The notes: generated by a model not told the origin, from the sequence alone. A DNA stretch of 64,000 nt from Aequorivita sp. (GCA_024637015.1 JAGXGE010000032.1:167848-231847); one strand, 5' to 3'. Positions 52,433 through 62,445 are shown, numbered from the stretch's first letter. Numbers and translations: made by a program.

Positions 52433-54535
52433 ATGAAAATATATGACGACAAACACATTAAAAATGTAGTCTTTGTAGGCGCACATAACAGCGGAAAGAC
52501 TACACTTGCCGAAACGATGCTTTTTGAAGCCGGCCTCATAAATCGTCGCGGAACAGTTGAAACCAAAAACACAGTATCTGACTACCACGATGTTGAACAC
52601 GAACGTGGCAACTCCATCTTCGCAACGCCGCTACACACTGAATGGCGCAATTACAAAATTAACATTATAGACACACCTGGTTTGGACGATTTTATAGGTG
52701 AAATAATTTCTTCCATTCGCGTTGCAGATACTATTGTTACTGTACTGAACGCACAGCAAGGCGTAGAAGTAGGTACAGAGATTATTTGGAATTACATCGA
52801 TAAATATCACAAACCAACACTTTTTGTGATAAACCAAATAGATCATATTAATGCAAAGTTTGATGAAAGTTTTAAGAGCATAAAAAACTTGGTGGGTAAT
52901 AATGCGGTAAAAATCCAATACCCTCTAGTTGTTGATGGCGCACAGTGCATTATTGATGTACTGAAGATGAAAATGTACAAGTTCCCCCCAGATGGAGGAA
53001 AACCTGAAAAGTTGGAAATTCCTGATGACCAGAAGGAATTGGCTAACGAATTGAATAATGAACTGATAGAAAAAGCTGCAGAAAATGATGAAACATTGAT
53101 GGAGCTTTTTTTTGATAAGGGAACTTTGAATGAAGACGAAATGCGCGTAGGTATTAAAGCTGGAATGTTGAATCACGAGCTTTTCCCAGTGTTTTGCGTT
53201 TCAGCTTTAAATGATATGGGTACAGGTAGGTTGATGGGATTTATAGATAATGTTGCTCCAGCCGCTGCTGACTTAAAACCCGAGCAAAGCGTTGAAGGGA
53301 AAGAAGTAGTTTCGTCAAAAGAAAGTCCAACTGCACTTTTTGTTTTTAAGACAGTATATCAGCCTAACTTGGGACAAATCACTTTCTTCAAAGTAATGAG
53401 TGGGGAAGTGTGTTTAAACGATAAACTAACAAATTCCAAAAATGGAGAAACTGAGGTGATAAACCAACTTTTCATTATGGATGGAAAGGAGCGACAGCCT
53501 GTAAACAAGTTGACGGTTGGCGATATTGGCGCCACTTTAAAACTTAAATACACAGAAACAAATGACACATTAGCTTCGCCAAAGAATATTATTACCATAA
53601 AACCTATTAAATTTCCTCAGCCGCGAATAAAAAAGGCAGTGTTTGCGGTGAATACAAAGGATGAAGAAAAGCTCAGTGATTCTTTAAAAAAAATACACAG
53701 CCAAGACCCAACAGTAGAAATCTCCTTTTCAAAAGAAGCCAAACAACTCATTCTTTCCTGCCAAGGCGAACTACATCTTGCTACTATTGATTGGACTTTG
53801 AACAATATTTACGGTGTGGAAGCAAGGTTTGAAAAACCCAAAATCGCTTTCCGTGAAACCATTCAACGGTCATCTACTTCAAACTATAGACATAAAAAAC
53901 AATCAGGTGGTTCTGGTCAGTTTGCAGAGGTTCATCTAAAGATTGAACCGTGGCATGAAAATATGGAGGAGCCTCAAGGTTTCAACATTCGGGGAAAAGA
54001 GGAGGTGGATCTTTCTTGGGGAGGAAAACTAGTTTTCTATAACTGTATCGTGGGCGGAGTGATAGACCAACGGTATTTGCCATCAATAATGAAAGGTGTT
54101 TTGGAGGTAATGGAAGAGGGGCCTTTGGTGCGTTCCTATATCCGTGATGTGCGGGTGATGGTTTATGATGGAAAAATGCACTCTGTAGACTCCAATGATA
54201 TTTCCTTTAAAATTGCAGGAGCTCATGCATTCAAAGAAGCATTTTTAAACGCAAACCCCAAACTTTTAGAACCTGTTTTGGAGCTTATCGTAAAAGTGCC
54301 TGACGAAATGGTGGGCAATGTAATGACCGATTTGCAGGCGCGCCGTTCGATGATTCAAGGTGTGGAAAGCAATAATAACTATCAAGTTTTAAAATGTTTG
54401 ACACCTGAAGCCGAACTACATGGTTTTTCAACAGACCTACGTTCATTGACGCAAGGAAGAGCGACTTTTAAATCCTCGTTTTCGTCCTATAAATCAGTTC
54501 CGGTCAACGTTCAAAAAGAATTAGTTAACCAATAG
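52433..54535 (+). CDS. Elongation factor G paralog (EF-G2-like), likely GTPase-impaired
   Basis: A 700-residue EF-G homolog with all five domains. P loop GAHNSGKTT (16-24); switch I reads ERGNSI (57-62) instead of ERGITI; switch II reads DTPGL (80-84), so the catalytic His is replaced by Leu 84; the guanine motif is NQID (134-137). The same family in Bacteroides has a paralog reported to lack GTPase activity. Hence a specialised translation factor, not the housekeeping EF-G. Confidence 0.88.
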   Translation: MKIYDDKHIKNVVFVGAHNSGKTTLAETMLFEAGLINRRGTVETKNTVSDYHDVEHERGNSIFATPLHTEWRNYKINIIDTPGLDDFIGEIISSIRVADTIVTVLNAQQGVEVGTEIIWNYIDKYHKPTLFVINQIDHINAKFDESFKSIKNLVGNNAVKIQYPLVVDGAQCIIDVLKMKMYKFPPDGGKPEKLEIPDDQKELANELNNELIEKAAENDETLMELFFDKGTLNEDEMRVGIKAGMLNHELFPVFCVSALNDMGTGRLMGFIDNVAPAAADLKPEQSVEGKEVVSSKESPTALFVFKTVYQPNLGQITFFKVMSGEVCLNDKLTNSKNGETEVINQLFIMDGKERQPVNKLTVGDIGATLKLKYTETNDTLASPKNIITIKPIKFPQPRIKKAVFAVNTKDEEKLSDSLKKIHSQDPTVEISFSKEAKQLILSCQGELHLATIDWTLNNIYGVEARFEKPKIAFRETIQRSSTSNYRHKKQSGGSGQFAEVHLKIEPWHENMEEPQGFNIRGKEEVDLSWGGKLVFYNCIVGGVIDQRYLPSIMKGVLEVMEEGPLVRSYIRDVRVMVYDGKMHSVDSNDISFKIAGAHAFKEAFLNANPKLLEPVLELIVKVPDEMVGNVMTDLQARRSMIQGVESNNNYQVLKCLTPEAELHGFSTDLRSLTQGRATFKSSFSSYKSVPVNVQKELVNQ

Positions 54536-54569
54536 CTAAACATATTTTACTATTTGAAAAAAAATGTCT

Positions 54570-54597
54570 TTGTACGTTCAAACTGTGACTATATTTG
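54570..54597 (+). promoter_or_regulatory. Bacteroidota-type promoter
   Basis: TTG (54570-54572), 17-base spacer, TATATTTG (54590-54597). Start of transcription about 54604, 8 bases before the ATG at 54612. Confidence 0.75.
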
Positions 54598-54611
54598 CCA
54601 AAAATTAATTT

Positions 54612-56228
54612 ATGTCACAGCGGGTTTCTGAAATGGAAACTTCCGAGCGGGAAGAAGTAGTTAAATCAAAGCAGGATATGCTAGATGCTGAATTGAAGAA
54701 TGAAATCAATTCGGAGGAAATAGCGAAATGTATCGCCATTCTTGATTATTTGAACAATAATACCGACCAAATATTCGAGATTCCGAAAGAGCAACGAACC
54801 GCATTAATAAAAGCTTCTGGTCAATTTTCACGACCTAATCGTGAGGAATTTTCCCGAAGAAAGAAAGATGCAAAGAAAGCTGAAAAGCGAAAGCAGGCTA
54901 ATAAAGACAGAACAACACGAAAAGAGACAGGAATTAGAAGTGCTCGTGAAAATGTAGTGTTTGTAGCTCCAAAACTATTGCAGGGCGTTGATTTGTCTTC
55001 AAAGAAAGAACTGGAACTTGAAACACCACGTAACTGCTACGTTTGTAAAACCCTTTACACAAGATTGCATCACTTTTACGACACAATGTGCACTGAGTGT
55101 GGGGATTTTAACTATGCCAAGCGATTTCAAACTACAGATTTAACAGGACAGGTAGCTGTTATGACGGGTTCGCGTTTAAAAATTGGATATCATATATCCT
55201 TAATGTTGCTTCGAGCGGGAGCCACCGTGGTTGCTACCACTAGATTTCCTGCAGATTCAGCCTACCGTTTTGCGCAAGAGGAAGACTTTCACCAATGGGC
55301 AGACCGATTGAAGATTCACGGTTTGGATCTTCGGCATATTCCCAGTGTAGAGATTTTCTGCAATTATATAGAGCAGAAACATGAAAACCTTGATATCCTC
55401 ATAAACAACGCGGCTCAAACCGTTCGGAGACCAGCGGGATTTTACCAACATCTGATGGCGAAGGAGGAAATGCCTTTTGAAGAGTATCCTCAATTCGTGA
55501 AAGATTTGTTGCAGGATCATATGAATTGTTTACAGGAATTGAAAACACTTTCAGCAGATATTGGCAAAAACCCAAACAAGAATTTGCCTGTAACTTGGCA
55601 TGGCTCTGAACCAGGAATAGGTATTCGAGCTTCAGCAAAGCTTTCGCAGATTCCATATAGTTTTGACAATTCCTTAAGTGCGAAAGAAGTATTTCCTGAA
55701 GGAAAATTAGATGCAGATTTACAGCAAGTAGATCTTCGAAAAACAAATAGTTGGCGTTTAAGGCTTGGTGAAATTGAAACCACTGAAATGATTGAGGTTC
55801 AATTGGTAAACTCAATCGCACCTTTTGTGCTTTGTAATCGTTTGGGTGAAATTATGAAGAAGGAAAACACAGGCAAAAAACACATCATAAATGTCTCTGC
55901 GATGGAAGGGAAGTTTCACCGTTTTTTTAAGGAAGACCGCCATCCACATACCAATATGGCAAAAGCCGCGCTCAATATGTTAACCCACACCGCTGCTGGA
56001 AGTCTCGCCAAAGAAGGGATTTACATAAATGCCGTTGATACGGGTTGGGTAACCGACGAAGACCCCGTTGAGCTTGCAAAGCGAAAAATGGAACTGCACG
56101 ATTTTCAACCGCCGCTTGATATTGTTGATGGGGCTGCACGTGTGATGGATCCATTAATTGATGGAATAAACACAGGAAAACACTGGAGCGGAAAGTTTCT
56201 GAAAGATTATAGACCGATTGATTGGTAG
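54612..56228 (+). CDS. SDR protein with N-terminal extension and zinc ribbon
   Basis: A 538-residue protein. Residues 1-140 are charged and helical ([16 protein letters not shown]); C142-C145 and C160-C163 (CYVC, CTEC) form a zinc-ribbon-like pair; residues 176-538 are an SDR Rossmann domain ([19 protein letters not shown]). In the active-site segment the Ser is kept (NVSAMEG), but the Tyr of YxxxK is Thr (TNMAKAAL). Function unknown; it may not be a typical oxidoreductase. Confidence 0.85.
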   Translation: MSQRVSEMETSEREEVVKSKQDMLDAELKNEINSEEIAKCIAILDYLNNNTDQIFEIPKEQRTALIKASGQFSRPNREEFSRRKKDAKKAEKRKQANKDRTTRKETGIRSARENVVFVAPKLLQGVDLSSKKELELETPRNCYVCKTLYTRLHHFYDTMCTECGDFNYAKRFQTTDLTGQVAVMTGSRLKIGYHISLMLLRAGATVVATTRFPADSAYRFAQEEDFHQWADRLKIHGLDLRHIPSVEIFCNYIEQKHENLDILINNAAQTVRRPAGFYQHLMAKEEMPFEEYPQFVKDLLQDHMNCLQELKTLSADIGKNPNKNLPVTWHGSEPGIGIRASAKLSQIPYSFDNSLSAKEVFPEGKLDADLQQVDLRKTNSWRLRLGEIETTEMIEVQLVNSIAPFVLCNRLGEIMKKENTGKKHIINVSAMEGKFHRFFKEDRHPHTNMAKAALNMLTHTAAGSLAKEGIYINAVDTGWVTDEDPVELAKRKMELHDFQPPLDIVDGAARVMDPLIDGINTGKHWSGKFLKDYRPIDW

Positions 56229-56279
56229 TTTTTGAGAGAAAAGTTTAGAGAATAAAGAAAATAGATATTGCGAGTAGTT

Positions 56280-56501
56280 ATGAATAGCGAACAACCCAAC
56301 AATCCTTTACACGGAATTAAACTTGCAGATATTTTGGAATATCTTGTAAATTATTATGGTTGGGAAGTCTTGGGTGAAAAAATTAAAATCAATTCCTTCA
56401 ACAGCAATCCGTCCATCAAATCTAGCCTAACCTTTCTTCGGAAAACTCCTTGGGCACGTGAAAAAGTTGAACAACTTTATTTAAAAACGAGGTCTAAATA
56501 A
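56280..56501 (+). CDS. VF530 family DNA-binding protein (DUF2132)
   Basis: 73 residues from ATG 56280. It matches the VF530 pattern closely: [42 protein letters not shown] and EKVEQLY. The family folds as a helical DNA-binding domain; its role is not known. A non-ATG start 12 bases upstream is possible but less likely. Confidence 0.9.
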   Translation: MNSEQPNNPLHGIKLADILEYLVNYYGWEVLGEKIKINSFNSNPSIKSSLTFLRKTPWAREKVEQLYLKTRSK

Positions 56502-56563
56502 CCATCAGAAAATTCCTTCGGAATAAATTTATTAATTCTTCGTAATAAACCTACAAAAGGGTG

Positions 56564-56571
56564 TATTTTTG
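56564..56571 (+). promoter_or_regulatory. Promoter -7 element of the helicase gene
   Basis: TATTTTTG fits TAnnTTTG. It overlaps the ATG at 56569, so transcription would start about 56578 and translation at ATG 56596. Confidence 0.5.
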
Positions 56572-56595
56572 CAAAACTTCACAAATGGGGATTTT

Positions 56596-58149
56596 ATGAC
56601 TGAGGCTAAAGACGCAATTCAAGAAAAGAAAACAGATAAAGAGCTGTATAGCTACCAAAAAGGGGCTATTGACAGAATATTTGAAAAATTTGAGACTGCG
56701 CCTGATGATTATCATTTGCTTTACCAACTTCCAACGGGTGGTGGGAAAACCGTTATTTTTTCTGAAATAGTCCGTCAATATTTAAGGCACCACAATAAAA
56801 AAGTGCTTGTAATGACCCACCGCGTGGAGCTTTGCAAACAAACTTCAGATATGCTTACCAGCTTTGGAGTAGTAAATAAAGTAGTAAACAGCACCGCTAA
56901 CCTTTCAGACCAGGCCAAATACAGTTGCTTTGTGGCAATGGTTGAAACTTTGAATAATCGCCTGAATGACAACAAACTTGATATTTCAGACATCGGTTTG
57001 GTGATTATTGATGAAGCACATTACAATTCGTTTACAAAGCTTTTTAAGTTTTTTGAGAAATCCTTTATTCTCGGAGTTACCGCAACTCCTCTAAGCTCCA
57101 ATAGAAACCTTCCTATGAAGGACAATTATCAGGAACTGATTGTTGGTGAAAGTATACAGTCGTTGATTGAGAATGAGTTTTTGGCACAAGTGGAAGTCTT
57201 TCAGTACAATATGGGCTTAACTTCCTTGGAAATTGGCTCCAATGGCGATTATACAGTTAAATCTTCGGATGACCTGTATTCCGCAGTGGGAATGCTAGAC
57301 CAATTGTACCAAGCATATTTAAACCATTCCAAGGGGAAGAAAACGTTGATTTTCAACAACGGGATAAATACTTCCATTCAAGTGTATTATCATTTAAAAG
57401 CCGAAGGTTTACCAGTAGCGCATTTGGACAATACCGCTACCAAAAAACAGCGAAAGCAAATATTGCGATGGTTTCACGAAACTCCGGATGCTATTTTAAC
57501 CTCCGTTAGTATTTTAACTACAGGTTTTGACGAACCAACCATTGATACTATTATTCTTAACAGAGCAACACGTTCCTTAACCCTTTATTTTCAAATGATT
57601 GGTCGTGGTTCTAGAATTTTAAATAACAAATCCAGTTTTTCTGTAATCGATTTGGGGAACAACTACCAGCGTTTTGGTCCTTGGGAAGCGCCGTTGGATT
57701 GGCAGGCAATTTTCAGATCGCCAGATTATTATATGGACCGATTGCTGAGTGATGAAGATTTGGAAAGTAATTTCCGGTATGAAATGCCGGAAGAACTTCG
57801 AGAGGAATTCGCAAAGAGTAAAGAGGTATACTTTGACATTAAATCTACTTACCAAGAAGCTACTTTTAAGGGTGAATCTTCAAAAGTAGTGCTGGAGCGC
57901 TCAATTGCACATCACGCCTATATTTGCATAGAAAACAGTGAGGATGTATATGACGCACTGGGCTTGGCAAAAATGCTAGGGGATGATATTGATCACCGTA
58001 TTGAGAAATATTCACAGTGCATCAGCAAGAGCACGCATAATTTTATAAGTTGGCTAAAAGACGATTATCGACTAAAATTACGAAGTTATTTGCGTGATAA
58101 CTTTGATGAAGTTTTTGAAGAAATCCACGGATACCCGCCTGAGGATTAA
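56596..58149 (+). CDS. DEAD/DEAH-type superfamily 2 helicase
   Basis: 517 residues from ATG 56596 (an ATG at 56569 lies within the promoter and is rejected). Walker A is PTGGGKT, the DEAH box is IIDEAH, and TATP plus QMIGRGSR supply motifs III and VI. Similar to SSL2/Rad25-like helicases that act on DNA or RNA. Function unknown. Confidence 0.9.
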   Translation: MTEAKDAIQEKKTDKELYSYQKGAIDRIFEKFETAPDDYHLLYQLPTGGGKTVIFSEIVRQYLRHHNKKVLVMTHRVELCKQTSDMLTSFGVVNKVVNSTANLSDQAKYSCFVAMVETLNNRLNDNKLDISDIGLVIIDEAHYNSFTKLFKFFEKSFILGVTATPLSSNRNLPMKDNYQELIVGESIQSLIENEFLAQVEVFQYNMGLTSLEIGSNGDYTVKSSDDLYSAVGMLDQLYQAYLNHSKGKKTLIFNNGINTSIQVYYHLKAEGLPVAHLDNTATKKQRKQILRWFHETPDAILTSVSILTTGFDEPTIDTIILNRATRSLTLYFQMIGRGSRILNNKSSFSVIDLGNNYQRFGPWEAPLDWQAIFRSPDYYMDRLLSDEDLESNFRYEMPEELREEFAKSKEVYFDIKSTYQEATFKGESSKVVLERSIAHHAYICIENSEDVYDALGLAKMLGDDIDHRIEKYSQCISKSTHNFISWLKDDYRLKLRSYLRDNFDEVFEEIHGYPPED

Positions 58150-58177
58150 TCTAAAAAACACCCAACTTACAATTCAC

Positions 58178-58185
58178 TACTTTTG
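58178..58185 (+). promoter_or_regulatory. Promoter -7 element of the DEAD-box gene
   Basis: TACTTTTG fits TAnnTTTG. Start of transcription about 58192, which supports ATG 58201 rather than the in-frame ATG at 58183. Confidence 0.5.
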
Positions 58186-58200
58186 CACCAAACAATATAC

Positions 58201-59544
58201 ATGGAATCATTCAACGAGCTTAACATTTCCAAACAACTGCAGTATGCTATTGCTGATTTGGGTTTTGAAAAGCCCACGCCCATCCAGGCGCAGTCGTTTT
58301 CGTTGATTATGTCGGGAACCGATATGGTTGGGATAGCGCAAACAGGAACAGGGAAGACCTTTGCATACATGCTCCCCATTCTTCAAGATTTGAAGTTTTC
58401 AAAGCAAGTACATCCACGAGTGATGGTTTTGGTGCCAACACGGGAGCTAGTTATACAGGTAGTTGAAGAAATAGAAAAGTTTGGAAAATACTCTTCCGTG
58501 CGTGTTGTGGGAATCTATGGCGGAACAAATATCAACAACCAAAAAGAAGCTGTAGCCCAAGGAACAGATATTATAGTAGCTACTCCAGGACGACTCTATG
58601 ATTTGATTATCAGCCGAGCCATTCAGTTGAAAGCCATTAAAAAAGTTGTGATCGATGAAGTTGATGTCATGCTCGATTTGGGTTTTCGTTTTCAGCTTAC
58701 AAACATTTTGGAGCTCCTTCCCGCCAAGCGACAAAACATAATGTTTTCAGCAACAATGACGGATGATGTGAATGTTTTTATCCATGATTTTTTCATTGGG
58801 CCAACCACAGTCTCAGTAGCTGTTAGTGGGACACCTTTAGAAAATATTTCGCAATTTGCTTATGCTGTTCCAAATTTTTATACAAAAGCGAATTTGTTGC
58901 TTCACATATTAAAAGACGAAAAGCAATATAGAAAAACGCTTGTTTTCGTTCCCAATAAGAAAAGTGCCGATATGGTTTTTGATCTGTTGGATGAATTCTT
59001 TGGAAGTGAAGTAGCCGTAATCCATTCAAACAAAACCCAGAATTACAGAATTCGTTCCATAGAAAATTTCAATGCTGAAAAAACGCGAATATTAGTAACA
59101 ACGGATGTTATGGCTAGGGGGTTGGATTTGGACAAGATCAGTCATGTTATCAATTTTGACACACCAGTTTTCCCCGAAAACTATATGCATCGTATAGGTA
59201 GGACAGGACGGGCAGAGCAGGAGGGGGTTGCGATCTTGCTATACACAGAAAAGGAAAAAGATGCTAAAGAAGCCATCGAAACCTTGATGGATTTAAAGAT
59301 TGAAGAGCTAGAGCTTCCCAAAGAGGTTGCAATATCAGAACGACTCACTTTTGACGAGCAGCCACAAGTTGTAGAGATTAACAACCCTAACAATGTAGAA
59401 GAAGTTGGTCCCGCATTCCATGAAAAGAAGGAGAAAAACAGAAAGGAAAATCAAGGCGGCTCATACAAACGCATTATAAAGCAGAAATACAAGAAACCGA
59501 AAACACGTGGGGACAAGAATTATAATAAGCGGAATAAGAAGTAG
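58201..59544 (+). CDS. DEAD-box RNA helicase
   Basis: 447 residues. Motif Q, AQTGTGKT (I), PTRELV (Ia), motif II as DEVD instead of DEAD, SAT (III), and HRIGRTGR (VI). The C-terminus is a Lys/Arg/Asn-rich tail (KQKYKKPKTRGDKNYNKRNKK) that probably binds RNA. Likely ribosome assembly or RNA decay; similar to RhlE-type enzymes. Confidence 0.9.
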   Translation: MESFNELNISKQLQYAIADLGFEKPTPIQAQSFSLIMSGTDMVGIAQTGTGKTFAYMLPILQDLKFSKQVHPRVMVLVPTRELVIQVVEEIEKFGKYSSVRVVGIYGGTNINNQKEAVAQGTDIIVATPGRLYDLIISRAIQLKAIKKVVIDEVDVMLDLGFRFQLTNILELLPAKRQNIMFSATMTDDVNVFIHDFFIGPTTVSVAVSGTPLENISQFAYAVPNFYTKANLLLHILKDEKQYRKTLVFVPNKKSADMVFDLLDEFFGSEVAVIHSNKTQNYRIRSIENFNAEKTRILVTTDVMARGLDLDKISHVINFDTPVFPENYMHRIGRTGRAEQEGVAILLYTEKEKDAKEAIETLMDLKIEELELPKEVAISERLTFDEQPQVVEINNPNNVEEVGPAFHEKKEKNRKENQGGSYKRIIKQKYKKPKTRGDKNYNKRNKK

Positions 59545-59638
59545 TGATTAAATGGCTATAGGCAAAATGCTTTAGGCTTTAAGCAACCATTGATTCATTT
59601 ATCCATCTAATAATCCAATTATCTAACGATCTAAAACT

Positions 59639-60583
59639 TTGCCGACTCCTCTGAAACCAAAAAGCACTCTTTTAATCATACTTGCATTTTTCTCCATATA
59701 CGTAATTTGGGGATCAACGTATATGCTCAACAAAGTGGCAGTGTCAGAATTGCCACCTTTTTTTTTAGCTTCCATTCGTTTTACAACCTCAGGGCTTTTA
59801 ATTTTTATTATTTCCAAAGCGATGGGCAAGAGCCTCGCCATTACTCGAAAACAGTTTAAAAATGCTTTTATAGTTGGGGTACTTTTTCTTTCTTTTGGGA
59901 ATGGTATAATTGTTTGGGCGCTAAAATATGTTGACAGTGGTTTTGCGGCTTTGGAGATTTCCGCTCAACCTTTGGTGATTTTATTGCTAATGTGGCTATT
60001 ACAGGGCAAACGTATTAAGCCAATGTCTTTGGTAGGTGTTGGGTTGGGTATATTGGGGATATTTCTTCTCGTTGGACAAACACAGATTATTGCCAAGGAA
60101 GGCACCGTTATGGGAATGATAATGATTTTTGCCTGTATGCTAAGTTGGGCTTACGGCAGCCTTTTTGTGGGGAAAGCAGATTTACCTAAAAATTTCTTTG
60201 TAAACACAGGTTACCAAATGTTTACCGCTGGAATAACACTAGCCCTTGCAAGCTTGATTTTTGGTGAAGAATGGATTGCACCGAATAACTGGGGACAACC
60301 CGTACAATTGAGTATGGTGTTGTTGATTCTTTTTGGAAGCATTGTAGCCTTCACTTCCTTCAATTATTTATTAAAGACCGTTTCGCCAGAAAAGGTTGCT
60401 ACTTCTACGTATGTTAACCCTATTATTGCTCTTATTTTGGGATATTATATTTTAAATGAGCAAATTACGTTGCAATCCATAATTGCTGCAGCGGTTCTTT
60501 TAACTGGGGTTTATTTTATAAACACTACCAAAACTACACTTACAATTCCCCGGTTTTCTGGAAGAATAAAAAAAAAGGAATAA
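59639..60583 (+). CDS. EamA-family (DMT) transporter
   Basis: A 314-residue DMT protein with ten helices and two EamA units (IYVIWGSTYMLNKVAVSELPPF; second unit from about 150). The start is a TTG at 59639, as no upstream ATG gives a longer frame and the next Met is beyond helix 1. Probably an exporter of amino acids or metabolites. Confidence 0.87.
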   Translation: MPTPLKPKSTLLIILAFFSIYVIWGSTYMLNKVAVSELPPFFLASIRFTTSGLLIFIISKAMGKSLAITRKQFKNAFIVGVLFLSFGNGIIVWALKYVDSGFAALEISAQPLVILLLMWLLQGKRIKPMSLVGVGLGILGIFLLVGQTQIIAKEGTVMGMIMIFACMLSWAYGSLFVGKADLPKNFFVNTGYQMFTAGITLALASLIFGEEWIAPNNWGQPVQLSMVLLILFGSIVAFTSFNYLLKTVSPEKVATSTYVNPIIALILGYYILNEQITLQSIIAAAVLLTGVYFINTTKTTLTIPRFSGRIKKKE

Positions 60584-60657
60584 GCCTTCATTTTGATTAA
60601 TATCTAATGGGATTTTGATTTTGTAGGAAAAAAACCTCTTTTCTTACATTTTAATGA

Positions 60658-60690
60658 CTTTGCTATGGCTTTGCTATGGCTTTGCTATGG
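60658..60690. repeat. Three perfect 11-bp tandem repeats
   Basis: CTTTGCTATGG three times with no mismatch in the non-coding gap after the EamA gene. Confidence 0.9.
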
Positions 60691-60710
60691 AGTATCCGTG
60701 ACTGGCTTTT

Positions 60711-60842
60711 TAGGATGACCCGTCCTAAAATAACTATACAGGTTAAAGAATAAATCCTGATATAGTTATACAAATGTAACTGATAATCCTAAAAGAACTA
60801 TACATCTGTTTTTTCATAGTTAAAATACTTATTATAGTTCTT
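60711..60842. repeat. Cluster of interleaved inverted repeats (possible mobile-element relic)
   Basis: TTTAGGA/TCCTAAA hairpin (60709-60729), then AACTATA and TATAGTT copies alternating at about 60732, 60763, 60797 and 60834, with a perfect 10-bp pair AAGAACTATA/TATAGTTCTT. No coding frame. It looks like end sequences of a decayed IS or a MITE. The whole stretch 60584-60939 holds no gene. Confidence 0.4.
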
Positions 60843-60939
60843 CCACCTTTTATTCAAGCTTCCTGATTGCAGATGGACTTGAATGGATACTTATGAAAGT
60901 AAAGAGAATGTTTGTCTAGTTTTATTATATTGAAATTTA

Positions 60940-61176
60940 TTATAATTCATAACAACGAAACCCCATACTCAACACTTTTACTAGTACTAGTTCCGGTAGG
61001 GTTTCTGAACTGCATTCAACACGTAATACAGGTTCCCAGTTTTCCAAATCGATACTTATATCTGTTACTCCAGAAAGATTCAATAATTGGTCATGAACAA
61101 CACGTGCTTTTAAAGTAGTGTCAATATTACTACCAAAAACCAATATCTGGGGTTGTTCAACAATGTTTTTAAACAA
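60940..61176 (-). CDS. Small HMA-like hypothetical protein, 78 aa
   Basis: ILVFGSNIDTTLKARVVHDQLLNL then DISIDLENWEPVLRVEC. The beta-alpha-beta-beta-alpha-beta pattern looks like the heavy-metal-associated fold, but the metal-binding CxxC is absent. Such proteins are common in Flavobacteriaceae. It precedes the zinc alcohol dehydrogenase gene on the opposite strand. Confidence 0.7.
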   Translation of the reverse strand: MFKNIVEQPQILVFGSNIDTTLKARVVHDQLLNLSGVTDISIDLENWEPVLRVECSSETLPELVLVKVLSMGFRCYEL

Positions 61177-61338
61177 ATTAAATTAGCTTAAACCGCATAG
61201 AGAGAGACAATATTTATTAACAAAGCCTTAACCCGATTTCGATGCGTGCCTTAATACCTTTACGATATATAAAAAACTTGCGGATGGATTACTTTTCTGT
61301 TTACAAATTCATTTAATAAAATAAAACCAAAAAACTCA

Positions 61339-62394
61339 ATGACTACAAGCACAAAAGCATACGGCGTACAAAGTGAAAAAGACAACCTAAAACCAATGGA
61401 CATCCAACGCAGAGATGTGGGTGATGACGATGTAAAACTTGACATTACCTATTGTGGCGTTTGCCATAGTGATATTCACACGGCTCGCAATGAGTGGGGA
61501 GGTTCTACCTATCCTGTGGTTCCTGGGCACGAGATTATTGGTCGTGTAACTGCCATTGGAAAAAACGTAAAAAATATAAAAGAAGGCGATTTGGTAGGCG
61601 TTGGTTGCATGGTAGATTCCTGCCAAGAATGCACCCAATGCAAAAATGATATGGAACAGTTCTGCGAAAAAGGCGCTTCGTTCACCTACAACAGTGAAGA
61701 CAAACATCTAAAAGGGCAACAGACCTACGGTGGTTATTCTTCAAGCGTAGTAGTTGACAAAGAGTTCATTCTTCATATTCCAGAAAACTTAGACGAAGCA
61801 GGGGCAGCACCTCTTTTATGTGCAGGTATTACCACTTGGTCTCCGTTAAATCATTGGAAGGTGAAAAAAGGTGATAAAGTGGGGGTTATTGGTCTTGGAG
61901 GTCTGGGCCATATGGGTGTTAAATTTGCAAATGCCATGGGTGCCCATGTAGTTATGATTACCACTTCACCATCAAAAGCGGAGGATGCCAAAATGCTAGG
62001 AGCCCACGAAGTGCTTATCAGTAAAAATGAAGAAGAGATGGCAAAGCATCAAGGTACGTTCGATTTTATTTTGAACACCATACCTGTTGGCCACAAGATG
62101 GACCCGTATATAGCTCTTTTAAAGGTTGATGCCACAATGGTGCTCGTAGGTGCCGTAGAGCCTTTAGATCCATTTAATGGTGGTGGTATCATTATGGGCC
62201 GCAAGCGTATTGCTGGCTCGTTGATTGGCGGAATTAAAGAAACGCAAGAAATGCTAGATTTCTGTGGCAAGCACAATATTGTTTCAGATATTGAAATGAT
62301 AGACATTAAAAACATTAACGAGGCCTATGACCGTGTGGTAAAAGCAGACGTTAAATATCGCTTTGTGATTGATATGGCATCACTTAAAAATTAG
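61339..62394 (+). CDS. Zinc-dependent NADP alcohol dehydrogenase (YahK/CAD-like)
   Basis: A 351-residue MDR protein. CGVCHSD (catalytic Cys), GHEIIG, structural-zinc cysteines in CQECTQCKNDMEQFC, and the Rossmann motif GVIGLGGLGHMGV. It resembles YahK, an aldehyde reductase of the cinnamyl alcohol dehydrogenase group. Followed by a strong terminator. Confidence 0.93.
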   Translation: MTTSTKAYGVQSEKDNLKPMDIQRRDVGDDDVKLDITYCGVCHSDIHTARNEWGGSTYPVVPGHEIIGRVTAIGKNVKNIKEGDLVGVGCMVDSCQECTQCKNDMEQFCEKGASFTYNSEDKHLKGQQTYGGYSSSVVVDKEFILHIPENLDEAGAAPLLCAGITTWSPLNHWKVKKGDKVGVIGLGGLGHMGVKFANAMGAHVVMITTSPSKAEDAKMLGAHEVLISKNEEEMAKHQGTFDFILNTIPVGHKMDPYIALLKVDATMVLVGAVEPLDPFNGGGIIMGRKRIAGSLIGGIKETQEMLDFCGKHNIVSDIEMIDIKNINEAYDRVVKADVKYRFVIDMASLKN

Positions 62395-62413
62395 TCATAA
62401 CAAATTTATAAAC

Positions 62414-62445
62414 AAAAAAATGCGATCGTGGGGTCGCATTTTTTT
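62414..62445. terminator. Intrinsic terminator after the alcohol dehydrogenase gene
   Basis: Seven A, TGCGA (62421-62425), TCGCA (62434-62438) and seven T: a 12-bp stem with AT ends, 20 bases after the stop. Confidence 0.85.
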
